Below, in pieces: positions 36,105 to 44,774 of a stretch of 64,000 bases of DNA. A program made the translations under genes and the position numbers. The first letter of the stretch is position 1; the number at the start of each line of letters is the position of its first letter. The DNA is from Marinilactibacillus sp036039175 (GTDB taxonomy: Bacteria > Bacillota > Bacilli > Lactobacillales > Carnobacteriaceae_A), in the NCBI RefSeq assembly GCF_036039175.1, contig NZ_JAYXKP010000001.1:682001-746000 (forward strand), read 5' to 3'. The notes beneath the pieces are model-generated. The model was not told the origin of the DNA, did no database searches, and saw nothing but the letters and a program-made list of their open reading frames with translations.

Positions 36105-36342
36105 TAAGATTTCTGAGGTGTACGCGTTGTCGGCTACTGTGTTGACCGAACATATTCTTTAAAACCTGGGATTCTGAAGGAAGAATTCATGTCATGCCTT
36201 ATCACTTGGTAGTCAGATATTTTTCCGGTGAAGCCCACCTGCTATATTGCGGGTTCAACCAAACACGACAATCTACCGGCACCATCGGATTTCTTATACT
36301 TAGCAATTGAACCACTTTAGGAAACTAAAGTGGTTTTTTTAT
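36105..36342 (+). ncRNA. ssrS: 6S RNA
   Basis: No open frame fits. A strong promoter lies 6 bases before the RNA and a terminator hairpin (AACCACTTTAG / CTAAAGTGGTTTTTTT, 36310-36342) closes it. The ends pair (GTAAGA near the 5' end with TCTTATAC near 36300), and the arms GAGGTGTACGCGTTGTCGG and CGACAATCTACCGGCACC can form the long rod with an open central bubble. The block GAAGCCCACCTGC...GCGGGTTCAA is familiar from 6S RNAs of lactic acid bacteria. 6S RNA mimics an open promoter and binds sigma-A RNA polymerase. Location between rarA and usp agrees. The processed form probably ends near 36303. Confidence 0.8.
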
Positions 36343-36392
36343 ACCCTTCTTTTGCAAAAAGGTTAAACTATTATCATAATCTCTATTTTTTC

Positions 36393-36413
36393 TTGTATAC
36401 TATAGATATACAA
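36393..36413 (+). promoter_or_regulatory. Palindromic promoter element of the usp gene
   Basis: TTGTATA-CTATAGA-TATACAA, a 7-base inverted repeat around a self-complementary CTATAG core. A -10 (TATACT, 36396-36401) lies inside it, 49 bases before the start codon. It may be an operator or just an AT-rich coincidence. Confidence 0.35.
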
Positions 36414-36449
36414 TTACAGAAAACTTGAATACAAAGGAGAGGAATCCCT

Positions 36450-36911
36450 ATGTTACAAGAATACAATAAAATACTCGTTGCTGTTGATGGTTCTCAGGCG
36501 GCAGAAAAAGCTTTCAAAAAAGCCGTTGCTGTGGCCGAACGAAATCGTGCTGCTCTAGTTTTAGCTCATGTTATAGATACACGTGCTTATCAGTCTTTTT
36601 CTACTTTTGATGGATCCATTGCTGATAATGCCAGAGAAGAAGCGCAGAACACTTTAGAACAGTACAAAGCTGAAGCTGAAAAAGACGGCGTTTCTAATGT
36701 GAAAATTGTACTTGAATATGGTTCTCCAAAAGTAATGGTTGCTAAACAAATTCCTGAGTCTAACGATGTCGATTTGATTATGCTAGGTGCTACAGGACTA
36801 AATGCTGTTGAGCGAATATTTGTGGGTTCCGTTTCTGAATATGTCATTCGACACGCAGATTGTGATGTACTGGTCGTTCGAACAGATGTGAAAAATAACT
36901 TAATTAAATAA
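36450..36911 (+). CDS. Universal stress protein, UspA family
   Basis: 153 aa with one Usp domain. The N-terminal strand (NKILVAVDGSQAAEKAF) and the ATP-binding motif G-2x-G-9x-G-S (GATGLNAVERIFVGSVS, near residues 112-128) place it with ATP-binding Usp proteins. Its role is general stress survival; partners are unknown. SD AAAGGAGAGG. It shares a terminator with the convergent ackA. Confidence 0.92.
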   Translation: MLQEYNKILVAVDGSQAAEKAFKKAVAVAERNRAALVLAHVIDTRAYQSFSTFDGSIADNAREEAQNTLEQYKAEAEKDGVSNVKIVLEYGSPKVMVAKQIPESNDVDLIMLGATGLNAVERIFVGSVSEYVIRHADCDVLVVRTDVKNNLIK

Positions 36912-36915
36912 CAAC

Positions 36916-36963
36916 ATGCAAAAAAGCACATTGCCCTTCCTCATAAAGGCAATGTGCTTTTAT
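36916..36963. terminator. Bidirectional terminator between usp and ackA
   Basis: Stem AAAAGCACATTGCC / GGCAATGTGCTTTT with about 12 unpaired bases, T-rich on both sides. Confidence 0.9.
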
Positions 36964-36970
36964 TTAGTTG

Positions 36971-38158
36971 TTATCTAAGTTTTTCAACGTCACGAGCAAT
37001 CATGACTTCTTCATCAGTTGGAACAAGTAAGACTTTAACTTTAGAATCTTCAGTAGAGATAAAGCGCTCGTCTCCACGAACATCATTTTTCTCAGTATCA
37101 ATTTCAGCTCCTAAGAATGTCAATCCGTTGATCACGTTCTCGCGTGTCTCAACACCATTCTCACCAATACCAGCAGTAAATACGATTGCATCTACGCCGT
37201 TCATTGTTGCTGCGTATGAACCTACATATTTTCTAACTCTATCTTCAAAAATGCGAAGTGCTAAGGCAGCATCTTCATTTGTATGTTCTACATCTTCAAG
37301 ATCACGCATATCACTTGAGATACCAGAAAGACCTTTTAAGCCTGATTCATTGTTCAAGATATAGATCATGTCGTTAATGTTATCAATACCTTCTTTTTCC
37401 ATTAAGAATGGAAGTAATGAAGCGTCGATATCACCAGAACGAGTACCCATTGTTACTCCCGCTAAAGGTGTGAATCCCATTGACGTATCAACAGATTTCC
37501 CTCCATCAACAGCAGTAATTGAAGCACCATTACCTAGATGACACGTAATGATTTTAAGATCTTCAACTGGTTTACCCATCATTTCAGCAGCACGTTCCGC
37601 TACATATTTATGGCTTGTTCCGTGTGCACCGTATTTACGTGCATTGTGCTTTTTGTAATATTCCATTGGAATACTATACATATAATTTACCTTCGGCATT
37701 GTTTGGTGGAAAGAAGTATCAAATACAGCAACACTTGTGATATCTGGTAAAATTTTACGGAAAGCTCTAATTCCAGTAGCGTTAGCTGGGTTGTGAAGTG
37801 GTGCAAATTCAGAAAGCTCTTCGATTTGATCAATGACTTCGTCTGTAACACGTGCTGAATCTTGGAAGATTTCTCCACCAGCAACAACACGGTGCCCTAC
37901 ACCCGTAATTTCATCGAAGTCTTCAATAATGTTTAATTCAGTTAATTGTTTTAGTAACATTTCAACAGCAACTTCATGATCATTAATATCTAATACTTCT
38001 TTATATTTTTGACCTTCACCGTATTTAATTGTGAAAATCGAATCGTTCAATCCGATACGTTCTACGATACCAGAAGCTAATACAGTTTCTTCAGGCATTT
38101 CAAAAAGTTTCCATTTCAAGCTGGAACTTCCAGCATTAATAGCAATTGTCTTAGACAT
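36971..38158 (-). CDS. ackA: Acetate kinase
   Basis: 395 aa. N-terminal phosphate-binding NAGSSSLKWKLF, VGHRVVAGGE, the catalytic region (FDTSFHQTMP; ITCHLGNGAS with DTSMGFTPLAG) and C-terminal FTAGIGENG are all present. It interconverts acetyl phosphate and acetate with ATP gain, taking carbon from Pdh via phosphotransacetylase. Two adjacent ATG codons exist; the second (38158) sits 7 bases after GGAG and is preferred over 38161. Follows the YtxK-type methyltransferase gene, the same pair as in Bacillus. Confidence 0.97.
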   Translation of the reverse strand: MSKTIAINAGSSSLKWKLFEMPEETVLASGIVERIGLNDSIFTIKYGEGQKYKEVLDINDHEVAVEMLLKQLTELNIIEDFDEITGVGHRVVAGGEIFQDSARVTDEVIDQIEELSEFAPLHNPANATGIRAFRKILPDITSVAVFDTSFHQTMPKVNYMYSIPMEYYKKHNARKYGAHGTSHKYVAERAAEMMGKPVEDLKIITCHLGNGASITAVDGGKSVDTSMGFTPLAGVTMGTRSGDIDASLLPFLMEKEGIDNINDMIYILNNESGLKGLSGISSDMRDLEDVEHTNEDAALALRIFEDRVRKYVGSYAATMNGVDAIVFTAGIGENGVETRENVINGLTFLGAEIDTEKNDVRGDERFISTEDSKVKVLLVPTDEEVMIARDVEKLR

Positions 38159-38181
38159 CATGTCTCTCCTTTTATAGTTAA

Positions 38182-39195
38182 TTAGTTCAGAAAATTATGT
38201 TTCCATTGCGTTATTTCAGCTATTAAAGCTTGCATAGCTGGTAAATTCTTAAAATCAGGAGCAGTTGCTAACAAGACTTCTTTAGCCTGTTGGGTACCCA
38301 CACCATTTTTTTGAACAATTAGAATCGATTTTCTGGACTGTTCTGTTTTGAATAATTCTTTAGGTAGTGTAAGCATTCCTTGAAAGTGGCCTACTTTCTG
38401 GATAAATGCAAGTAAGTCTTTGGCTTCTTCTGATTCAAAAAGATTTGAAGGTACCAGATAAAACCCAAAGCCCCCTTCTTTCAGATAGTTCATTCCCTGT
38501 TCAATCATCAGATGATGGGTAAAGGAGTGTCCTGTCGAAAATGAAGTTTCGAACTTTTCAGCTTGTTCATCTAACGGATAATATCCTACTGGTAAGTCGG
38601 ATACAATTGTATCCGCTGGTTCAATGAGCAGATTACTTAAAGCATCTTGGAGCGTTAAGCTAATGGTTACATCCTGAAGAGCTGCACTAGTAGCGGCTAA
38701 AGACAGAAGTAACTCATCATTATCTATTCCTGAAAGCTGAATCATTCTATTGTCTCTATTCAAGAAATGAAAGAGTGTATAGGTCAAGTTACCCGTTCCT
38801 ATAGATAGATCCAGTAAATGGTACGGGGCTTCTGGTTTCGGTGGTGCTAAGACTTCTACCAAGTAAGCCATTAATGACCCAATAGAGTCTGGTGTCATCT
38901 GGTGGTTTGCTTGAACAAAATCTTCACGCATTCCTCTCAATATTGAAAGTTGTATTGCCTGTCTCAACTCATTTGAAGCGATTTCTGAAAGATCTACTTG
39001 CTCATACAGAGCTTCAAGTTCATCTTGAGTGTATTTGGATGGTTTACCATCCAAAATACGAACGGTTTTGTTATCCAGCAAATTTTCTCCTGTTTCAATC
39101 AAAGCTTCCATGTAAGAGACCTGAAGATCTTCTTTAAGCATCATAGCAGATTGATCCAGAACTTGGTAAACAGATTCGATATGTTCTGTCGACAC
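38182..39195 (-). CDS. ytxK: Class I SAM-dependent methyltransferase, YtxK family
   Basis: 337 aa from GTG 39195, 9 bases after AAAGG, giving a start at VSTEHIESVYQVLDQ; the longer frame to 39240 has no SD. A helical N-terminal domain of about 100 aa precedes a methyltransferase domain with motif I LLDLSIGTGNLTY and motif IV DLPVGYYP in place of NPPY. The fold is that of N6-adenine DNA methylases, but the target is not known. The ytxK-ackA pairing is widely kept. Own promoter and leader of about 150 bases. Confidence 0.85.
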   Translation of the reverse strand: MSTEHIESVYQVLDQSAMMLKEDLQVSYMEALIETGENLLDNKTVRILDGKPSKYTQDELEALYEQVDLSEIASNELRQAIQLSILRGMREDFVQANHQMTPDSIGSLMAYLVEVLAPPKPEAPYHLLDLSIGTGNLTYTLFHFLNRDNRMIQLSGIDNDELLLSLAATSAALQDVTISLTLQDALSNLLIEPADTIVSDLPVGYYPLDEQAEKFETSFSTGHSFTHHLMIEQGMNYLKEGGFGFYLVPSNLFESEEAKDLLAFIQKVGHFQGMLTLPKELFKTEQSRKSILIVQKNGVGTQQAKEVLLATAPDFKNLPAMQALIAEITQWKHNFLN

Positions 39196-39351
39196 TTTAG
39201 CCCGCCTTTCTACAAGACTAAGACACTTCATTCCGTACACGTCAAGCTAGAATCTAGAATTGGAATCGAGAAAAATAGCTTTTGTTGCTAAACGTGTGCG
39301 TTACGAAATAATCGGTCAAGTAATCGAAAAATTTAACTCTGTAACATATTC

Positions 39352-39380
39352 ATTTTAACTGATTCTATTGGTTTTCTCAA
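39352..39380 (-). promoter_or_regulatory. Promoter of ytxK-ackA
   Basis: Minus-strand -35 TTGAGA (39375-39380), 17-base spacer, -10 TAAAAT (39352-39357). The leader spans about 39196-39345; I see no known regulatory RNA in it. Confidence 0.75.
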
Positions 39381-39407
39381 GAGATTAAAATAAGGATTCA
39401 CACTAAC

Positions 39408-39455
39408 AAAAAAGGAATTATGAGGATCCATTAACTTAGATCTTCATAATTCCTT
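39408..39455 (-). terminator. Terminator of rplU-prp-rpmA
   Basis: Stem AAGGAATTATGA..GATC / GATC..TCATAATTCCTT followed by six T on the minus strand. Confidence 0.9.
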
Positions 39456-39500
39456 AAAGTTTCCGTTTAGGCAGACATCTTAACGAATTAGTCCGTTAAA

Positions 39501-39785
39501 TTAGTTAGCTACTGGATAAACAGATACTTGTTTTTTGTTTTTACCTTTACGTTCGAAACGAACAACGCCATCAATTTTTGCAAATAGAGTATCGTCTCCG
39601 CCTTTTCCAACGTTTTCTCCAGGATAGATTTTAGTTCCGCGTTGACGGAATAAAATTGAACCACCTGAAACGACTTGACCATCTCCACGTTTAGCGCCTA
39701 AACGTTTTGATTGAGAGTCACGACCGTTAGTTGTAGACCCGCCACCTTTTTTGTGTGCGAACAACTGTAAATTCATTTTCAACAT
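39501..39785 (-). CDS. rpmA: Ribosomal protein bL27 with cleavable N-terminal extension
   Basis: 94 aa. The N-terminus MLKMNLQLF|AHKKGGG carries the Firmicutes extension that the protease Prp removes after Phe9; without removal the N-terminus would clash with the peptidyl transferase centre. The core (KRLGAKRGDGQVVSGGSIL; RQRGTKIYPGENVG) is conventional bL27. The processing enzyme is encoded 18 bases upstream. Confidence 0.97.
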   Translation of the reverse strand: MLKMNLQLFAHKKGGGSTTNGRDSQSKRLGAKRGDGQVVSGGSILFRQRGTKIYPGENVGKGGDDTLFAKIDGVVRFERKGKNKKQVSVYPVAN

Positions 39786-39803
39786 TAGAATGCACCTCCA
39801 TCT

Positions 39804-40142
39804 TTATTTAGTCTGTTTAATCTTGATATATTTTGGGGACTCTTCCTGTACACTTTTAAGCGATAGCAATAAACTTTCCAATAAAATCTGAGCTACATTA
39901 GACTGTTCTTCAGATCGATTGTCTGGAAGAGTCATGGAAAGATAACCTCCATTTTCTTCATCGATATCAATAGAAGGCGTCAATTTAGCCAGCTCTATTA
40001 TACTATTTATCGCTCCAATACTAAGCGCCGAAACTGCCGCGCATACAAGATCTTGTCCGTATGGACCAGAGTCTGCATGACCAGAAATCTCGATAGAAAT
40101 GATTTGGTTATTCTTCAAACGATCAAAATGCGCTTGAATCAT
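39804..40142 (-). CDS. prp: Ribosomal-processing cysteine protease Prp
   Basis: 112 aa. Catalytic pair His22 (ISGHADSG) and Cys34 (GQDLVCAAVSA), at the same positions as described for the Staphylococcus aureus enzyme. It cleaves the extension of bL27 (LQLF|AHKK). Always between rplU and rpmA in such genomes. Middle gene of rplU-prp-rpmA. Confidence 0.95.
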   Translation of the reverse strand: MIQAHFDRLKNNQIISIEISGHADSGPYGQDLVCAAVSALSIGAINSIIELAKLTPSIDIDEENGGYLSMTLPDNRSEEQSNVAQILLESLLLSLKSVQEESPKYIKIKQTK

Positions 40143-40160
40143 TTAAAATCCTTCTTTCGC

Positions 40161-40472
40161 TTACTTTGTTTTAATCGAGTTGATTGTTACTTTAGTGTAT
40201 GGTTGACGATGTCCACGTTTAGTATGAGAGTCTTTTCTACGACGATACTTGAACGTAGTAACTTTCTTAGCACGTCCCTGTTTCTCGATGATAGCTTCTA
40301 CTGAAGCTCCCTCAACTGTTGGAGTTCCAACGATTGCGTTGTCTCCTCCAACAAACAATACTTCACCAAAAGTAACAGAATCTCCAGCTTCACCTTCTAA
40401 TTTCTCAACGAAGATTGCTTTTCCTTCTTCTACTTTGATTTGTTTGCCACCTGTTTTGATGATTGCATACAT
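40161..40472 (-). CDS. rplU: Ribosomal protein bL21
   Basis: 103 aa, normal length. It opens MYAIIKTGGKQIKVEEGK and ends with the basic YRRRKDSHTKRGHRQPYT block that contacts 23S rRNA. First gene of rplU-prp-rpmA, behind an L21-type leader. SD AAGGAGGTG lies about 8 bases before the ATG. Confidence 0.97.
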   Translation of the reverse strand: MYAIIKTGGKQIKVEEGKAIFVEKLEGEAGDSVTFGEVLFVGGDNAIVGTPTVEGASVEAIIEKQGRAKKVTTFKYRRRKDSHTKRGHRQPYTKVTINSIKTK

Positions 40473-40618
40473 GTTTGTTGCACCTCCTTATTTAGTAAAG
40501 CACACCGCAAAACGCTATGCTTTCTATTGCACTAAGACTCGCCGTTATAAGTGACCTTAATCAGATCTTGAAAACTCATATACGAGCGGTTGTAGCTGTG
40601 GTGCGGCACAAATACAAC
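40473..40618 (-). promoter_or_regulatory. L21-type ribosomal leader before rplU
   Basis: About 145 untranslated bases between a strong promoter and rplU. They contain hairpin-forming arms such as AAAGCATAGCGTTTTGCGGTGTGCTTT next to the SD, and GCCGCACCACAGCTACAACCGC near the 5' end. Firmicutes rplU genes carry a conserved leader thought to be bound by L21; the assignment is from position and general shape. Confidence 0.6.
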
Positions 40619-40624
40619 ATTACT

Positions 40625-40653
40625 ATCATACCAAAACAAACTATTCAAGTCAA
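40625..40653 (-). promoter_or_regulatory. Promoter of rplU-prp-rpmA
   Basis: Minus-strand -35 TTGACT (40648-40653), 17-base spacer, -10 TATGAT (40625-40630). The -35 touches the minD stop codon. Confidence 0.88.
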
Positions 40654-41445
40654 TTAGTTTTTGTTAAATATCTTTTGCCAGAATGATTTCTTCTCTTCTT
40701 TAAGTGTCATTAAAGGCACCGTTTCTCCAAGAATTCTTCGTGCTATATTTCTGTATCCCTGAGAAGAAATATTATCCGGATCTAACGCAACTGGATTTCC
40801 TTTGTTTGAAGAACGGACGACTTCATCATCTTCAAAAACAATTCCTAAAAGCTTAACAGAAAGATGTCTCGTAATCTCATCTATATCCATGACATCTCCT
40901 TGTTGCATCATGCGCTTTCTAATTCTGTTAATGACTAGTTTTGGTGAACCAATCTTAGTCTGTTCTACTAAACCGATGATTCTATCTGCATCTCTGATGG
41001 CCGAAATTTCTGGAGTAGTTATAAGAATAGCGTCATCTGCTGCTGCAATTGAATTTTTAAATCCTTGTTCGATTCCTGCTGGGCAGTCGATGAGTACATA
41101 ATCGTAATCTTTCTTTAACTCGCTAATCAGTTCAATCATCTGATCTTCATTGATGACGTTTTTATCCGCATGCTGAGCTGCAGGTAGTAAAAATAGCTGA
41201 TCATTGAATCTTTTATCTTTGATAATGGCTTGGTGAAGCTTAGCACGTCCTTCAAGCACATCCACGATATCATATATAATTCTATTTTCTAGACCTAGTA
41301 TGACATCCAGATTTCTCAATCCAATATCCATATCGACTAGGCAGATTTTTTTCCCTTGTAGCGCTAATGCAGTACCAATATTAGCCGTTGAAGTTGTTTT
41401 TCCAACTCCGCCTTTACCTGATGTTATAACGATGGCTTTACCCAT
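40654..41445 (-). CDS. minD: Septum site-determining protein MinD
   Basis: 263 aa. Deviant Walker A (SGKGGVGKTTSTAN), switch regions (DCPAGIEQGF) and a C-terminal amphipathic helix (KKSFWQKIFNKN) that anchors the ATP-bound dimer to the membrane. With MinC it blocks division near the poles. Its ATG overlaps the end of minC by 8 bases, with SD AGGAGG inside minC. No MinE or DivIVA gene is seen nearby. Confidence 0.96.
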   Translation of the reverse strand: MGKAIVITSGKGGVGKTTSTANIGTALALQGKKICLVDMDIGLRNLDVILGLENRIIYDIVDVLEGRAKLHQAIIKDKRFNDQLFLLPAAQHADKNVINEDQMIELISELKKDYDYVLIDCPAGIEQGFKNSIAAADDAILITTPEISAIRDADRIIGLVEQTKIGSPKLVINRIRKRMMQQGDVMDIDEITRHLSVKLLGIVFEDDEVVRSSNKGNPVALDPDNISSQGYRNIARRILGETVPLMTLKEEKKSFWQKIFNKN

Positions 41446-42127
41446 TGATTAATCCTCCTGTAACATTTCCTAATTCTGGTCTAATCTTTTTCAATTCATT
41501 GAGTGGCGACACTCTCAAAATATGTAAGTCATCCAAATAAACCACTTCAAATTTTGCTGCAGTATCCTGTGTTTCTTTTTCAGCAGTATCGACTACATGT
41601 ACATGATCAGCGATACGAACTTGTGCATTGTAAGAAAAATTAGCAATGACAACAGCTTGTTCTTTACCTTTCGTCCCCGCATGAGCAATACCTCTGAGGT
41701 CTCCAATAATATAGATACTACCAGAAGCTTTCACAGTCCCGCCTGGATGTACGCCACCAACTAACAGTAAATCACCTTCTACATCAATGATTTGACCGCT
41801 ACGAACCGTGCTGACTTCAAGCTTCGTGCTGACTTCATCATGCCACTCTAAAGCTCTTTGTATTTTAACGACTTCTGAATCAATCGCTTTAATTTTCAGA
41901 TAGGACTTTTCTTCAATCAGCGTTCTGATTTCTTCTTTTTCTTTCTCGTTCCACAATCGATTTCCAGTTTTGATCGTCAATTCGATTGGTTTCGCGGCTG
42001 TAGCTTCCTTTTTTAATGGGTTAATCAGTTTTGTCGTTTCTTCAACGATTGTAAGAAACGAAGCTGACTGGTCAACTAGTAATTGAAATCCTTCTTTCGT
42101 TCCTTTAAGCGTTACAATCTTCTGCAA
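41438..42127 (-). CDS. minC: Septum formation inhibitor MinC
   Basis: 229 aa from TTG 42127, 6 bases after AGAGGTG, so that the protein starts LQKIVTLKGTKEGF; the frame runs on to 42157 without a better signal. The N-terminal domain interacts with FtsZ; the C-terminal beta-helix (GQIIDVEGDLLLVGGVHPGGTV; GSIYIIGDLRGIAHAG) dimerises and binds MinD. Part of mreC-mreD-minC-minD. Confidence 0.92.
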   Translation of the reverse strand: MQKIVTLKGTKEGFQLLVDQSASFLTIVEETTKLINPLKKEATAAKPIELTIKTGNRLWNEKEKEEIRTLIEEKSYLKIKAIDSEVVKIQRALEWHDEVSTKLEVSTVRSGQIIDVEGDLLLVGGVHPGGTVKASGSIYIIGDLRGIAHAGTKGKEQAVVIANFSYNAQVRIADHVHVVDTAEKETQDTAAKFEVVYLDDLHILRVSPLNELKKIRPELGNVTGGLING

Positions 42128-42193
42128 GTTTTTCACCTCTGTAATAAAGATTGGCATTCCACTATTTCACTTATTGTTTCTATCAAATGAAGC

Positions 42194-42733
42194 TTATCTT
42201 TTAAATCTCATCTCTTCTTTTTGTACGACCTTCTGACCTATCTTATCAACAGGATAACCTATGATTAACATCATAATACCATTGAAGAGTAAGCTAATAC
42301 CCAAACGCTCTACAATGAAAAGTTGCATAGATAGCTGCGTAATATTAATGGCCCGGTAAACTCCGAATACAAAAAACTCTAAAAGTGTAATAACGACGAC
42401 ACTTAACAGTACGTAAATCAGTAAATTAGGCTTGAAATAACTTCTAAGTTGAAGAATCACATAGGCAATCAATGTAAATGTAGCCATATAGATACCTAAA
42501 TACCCAGTATAATAACTATCATATAAGAATCCCATAATCAAAGAGAGCCATATAATGTGTTTAAAGCTCAGATAGAAAGAAAGGATCAGTAACACAAGTA
42601 CTGTGAGTCTTGGAACAATTGTTCCTACGTCCGTTGAGAATACCGCTTTTAATTGAGCCGTCAGCACTCCATCTAGTAGCAAGGCTACTAAAAGGAGTAT
42701 TAGGGGATAAAGAATCTTCTTCCATTGACTCAT
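42194..42733 (-). CDS. mreD: Rod shape-determining protein MreD
   Basis: 179 aa with five or so membrane segments (for example ILYPLILLLVALLLDGVL; LLVALLL region, IVPRLTVLVLLILSFYLSF, LLSVVVITLLEFFVFG). Poorly conserved family, but length, topology and place directly after mreC (2-base gap) identify it. It links MreC and the cell-wall elongation complex in the membrane. SD GGGGAATAAGA. Confidence 0.88.
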   Translation of the reverse strand: MSQWKKILYPLILLLVALLLDGVLTAQLKAVFSTDVGTIVPRLTVLVLLILSFYLSFKHIIWLSLIMGFLYDSYYTGYLGIYMATFTLIAYVILQLRSYFKPNLLIYVLLSVVVITLLEFFVFGVYRAINITQLSMQLFIVERLGISLLFNGIMMLIIGYPVDKIGQKVVQKEEMRFKR

Positions 42734-42735
42734 TC

Positions 42736-43584
42736 TTATTCCCCGCTTTCAGCAGTACGATTAATAATCGTCACATATCGAATATGCTCAAAATCAGCAG
42801 CTGGTTTGATATAAACTCTTTGTGCTAGCCCATGGTCATCCATTGTAACTTCATCTACCGTTCCAATAACCAGCGAACGAGGTATAGATCCTCCTAAACC
42901 GGAAGTAATCACTTGTTCTCCTTCTGCAATTTCTGCAGTAGACGTTATTTGAGTCATGATTAATCGATTCGTTTCTACATCGTAACCACTGATGAGTCCA
43001 TTAATCACTTCTTCTGATAAGATTTCCGCAGAAACTTGATTTGAAGATCCTTCAAGGTTTGTCAAAAGAACGACTTTAGAACTTGTTGGGTTGGTTTCAA
43101 CAACTCTCCCAATTAAACCGTTATTGGACATAACAGACATGCCATTTTCCAGACCATCCTGACTTCCTCGGTCAATGGTCACTTGATCAACCCAAGCGTC
43201 TGGATTTCTAGAAATGACAGATCCAGTAATCGTTTGGAAATCCGTTAAAGAGTTCTGTAAATCGAGTTCTTCTTGCATGATTTGATTTTCGTCTCTTAAT
43301 ACTGCAAGTTCAGCCTGTGTTTCATAAATACGGTCAATCTCTTTTTTTAATCGCTGATTTTCTTCAAAAGTATCCTGTAATCGATCAATCGAACCAAAAA
43401 GATCATTCACCGCATTAACTGGCTTAGCAAAAATCCGTCCTGTAACTGCTGTGATATCGTTTGTAAACTGCTGTACAAAATTAGATGAACCGGCTTGCGT
43501 CAAAGATAAAGACAGTAGCGACACAAATAATATAACACTCACTAGTAATACAATCATTTTTTTGTTTGTAAAAAATTGGTTCAC
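42736..43584 (-). CDS. mreC: Rod shape-determining protein MreC
   Basis: 282 aa, starting at GTG 43584 behind GAGG. One N-terminal membrane segment (MIVLLVSVILFVSLLSLSL), a coiled coil at about 65-105 (LQDTFEENQRLKKEIDRIYE), and two beta-barrel domains (ITGSVISRNPDAWVDQVTID; SNNGLIGRVVE; VITSGLGGSIPRSL). It is the extracellular scaffold of the elongasome. A candidate extended -10 (TGGTAAAAT, about 43616-43624) may give it a promoter apart from mreB. Confidence 0.94.
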   Translation of the reverse strand: MNQFFTNKKMIVLLVSVILFVSLLSLSLTQAGSSNFVQQFTNDITAVTGRIFAKPVNAVNDLFGSIDRLQDTFEENQRLKKEIDRIYETQAELAVLRDENQIMQEELDLQNSLTDFQTITGSVISRNPDAWVDQVTIDRGSQDGLENGMSVMSNNGLIGRVVETNPTSSKVVLLTNLEGSSNQVSAEILSEEVINGLISGYDVETNRLIMTQITSTAEIAEGEQVITSGLGGSIPRSLVIGTVDEVTMDDHGLAQRVYIKPAADFEHIRYVTIINRTAESGE

Positions 43585-43715
43585 TTCTCACACCTCAAAT
43601 ACTATAGCTTTGGTCATTTTACCATAATTCCAAGCATATTCGTAGTTTTTATAAAGCCATCTATAAAAAAATCAGATCATCTCTGAGCAGCTTTTCACTT
43701 CACTTGAATTCAATA

Positions 43716-43746
43716 AATAAGCGGGAAGTAGCCCTTCCCGCCTATT
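43716..43746 (-). terminator. Possible weak terminator after mreB
   Basis: Stem GCGGGAAG / CTTCCCGC-like with AATA / TTATT flanks, but no real T-run on the minus strand. It may attenuate rather than stop transcription into mreCD. Confidence 0.45.
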
Positions 43747-43763
43747 TCAGTTATCCAATTTAA

Positions 43764-44774
43764 TTATCTGCTTTGTTTACGGTAAAGGTCTAGATGATTT
43801 AAAGCTTCTCCAGTACCAATTGCTACACAGTTCAATGGATCATTCGCAACAAATACAGGTACTTCAGTTTGCTCTGCAATCACTTCACTTAGGTGTTTCA
43901 GCATGGCGCCTCCACCTGTCAAGACGATTCCTCTATCGATAACATCTGCTGAGATTTCTGGAGATGTATCTTCAAGCGTTCCTTTTACAGCAATTACAAT
44001 GCTGTCTACAACTTCTTGGATAGCTTCAGCGATATCAACAGCTGAGATTTCAATCGTTTTCGGTAAACCTGTCAACAAATCTCTACCTCGGATTTCTGTA
44101 GAACCTAGTTCTTTTGCTGCTTCAATTGAAGCACAACCAAGTTCCATTTTCACTGATTCAGCCGTTCTTTCTCCAATTAATAAATTATATTTATTACGGA
44201 TATAGTGGATAATTGAAATATCCATCTGATCTCCAGCCAATTTAATTGTACGACTACTGACGATACCGCCCAGTGAAATCGTCGCAACGTCTGTTGTACC
44301 GCCTCCGATATCTACTACCATGCTTCCGGTAGGATCGTTAACTGGTAAACCTGCTCCAATTGCAGCAGCAAATGGCTCTTCAATTAAGAACGCTTCGCTT
44401 GCGCCCGCCATTTTAGTTGCATCAATAATGGCTCTTTTTTCTACTTCAGTTCCTCCACCAGGTACACATACAATGACACTTGGCTTGGAATTTTTTTTGC
44501 CTGTTCCTTTAGAAATAAAGTATTCCATCATCGCGATCGTTGTATCGTAATCTGCGATAACGCCGTCTTTCATTGGACGGATGGCTACAATACTTCCAGG
44601 AGTACGGCCAATCATTTTTTGAGCGTCTAGGCCTACTGAGACGACTTCTCCTGTTGTATTATCTTTAGCAACAACGGAAGGTTCTCCTATAGCGATACCT
44701 TTTCCTTCTACATAAACATTTGTATTCGCTGTGCCTAAATCAATCCCGATTCCTTTTTTGTTAAACCAACGCAC
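43764..44774 (-). CDS. mreB: Rod shape-determining protein MreB
   Basis: 336 aa, beginning at GTG 44774 about 9 bases after GAGGGG. Actin fold: phosphate 1 GIDLGTANTNVYV, VCVPGGGTEVEKRAI, phosphate 2 MVVDIGGGTTDVA near residue 157 and adenosine site GIVLTGGGAMLKHL. It polymerises under the membrane and directs lateral wall growth. Placed before mreC and mreD. Could be named mbl in some schemes. Confidence 0.94.
   Translation of the reverse strand: MRWFNKKGIGIDLGTANTNVYVEGKGIAIGEPSVVAKDNTTGEVVSVGLDAQKMIGRTPGSIVAIRPMKDGVIADYDTTIAMMEYFISKGTGKKNSKPSVIVCVPGGGTEVEKRAIIDATKMAGASEAFLIEEPFAAAIGAGLPVNDPTGSMVVDIGGGTTDVATISLGGIVSSRTIKLAGDQMDISIIHYIRNKYNLLIGERTAESVKMELGCASIEAAKELGSTEIRGRDLLTGLPKTIEISAVDIAEAIQEVVDSIVIAVKGTLEDTSPEISADVIDRGIVLTGGGAMLKHLSEVIAEQTEVPVFVANDPLNCVAIGTGEALNHLDLYRKQSR

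Noticed and set aside
36105..36342. tmRNA or riboswitch instead of 6S RNA
   Set aside because: No tRNA-like ends or tag frame, and the next gene has its own promoter after a terminator; length, rod-like pairing and location fit 6S RNA better.
36954..37364. 136-codon plus-strand open frame opposite ackA
   Set aside because: Antisense to the acetate kinase C-terminus; low-complexity Ser/Thr/Phe composition.
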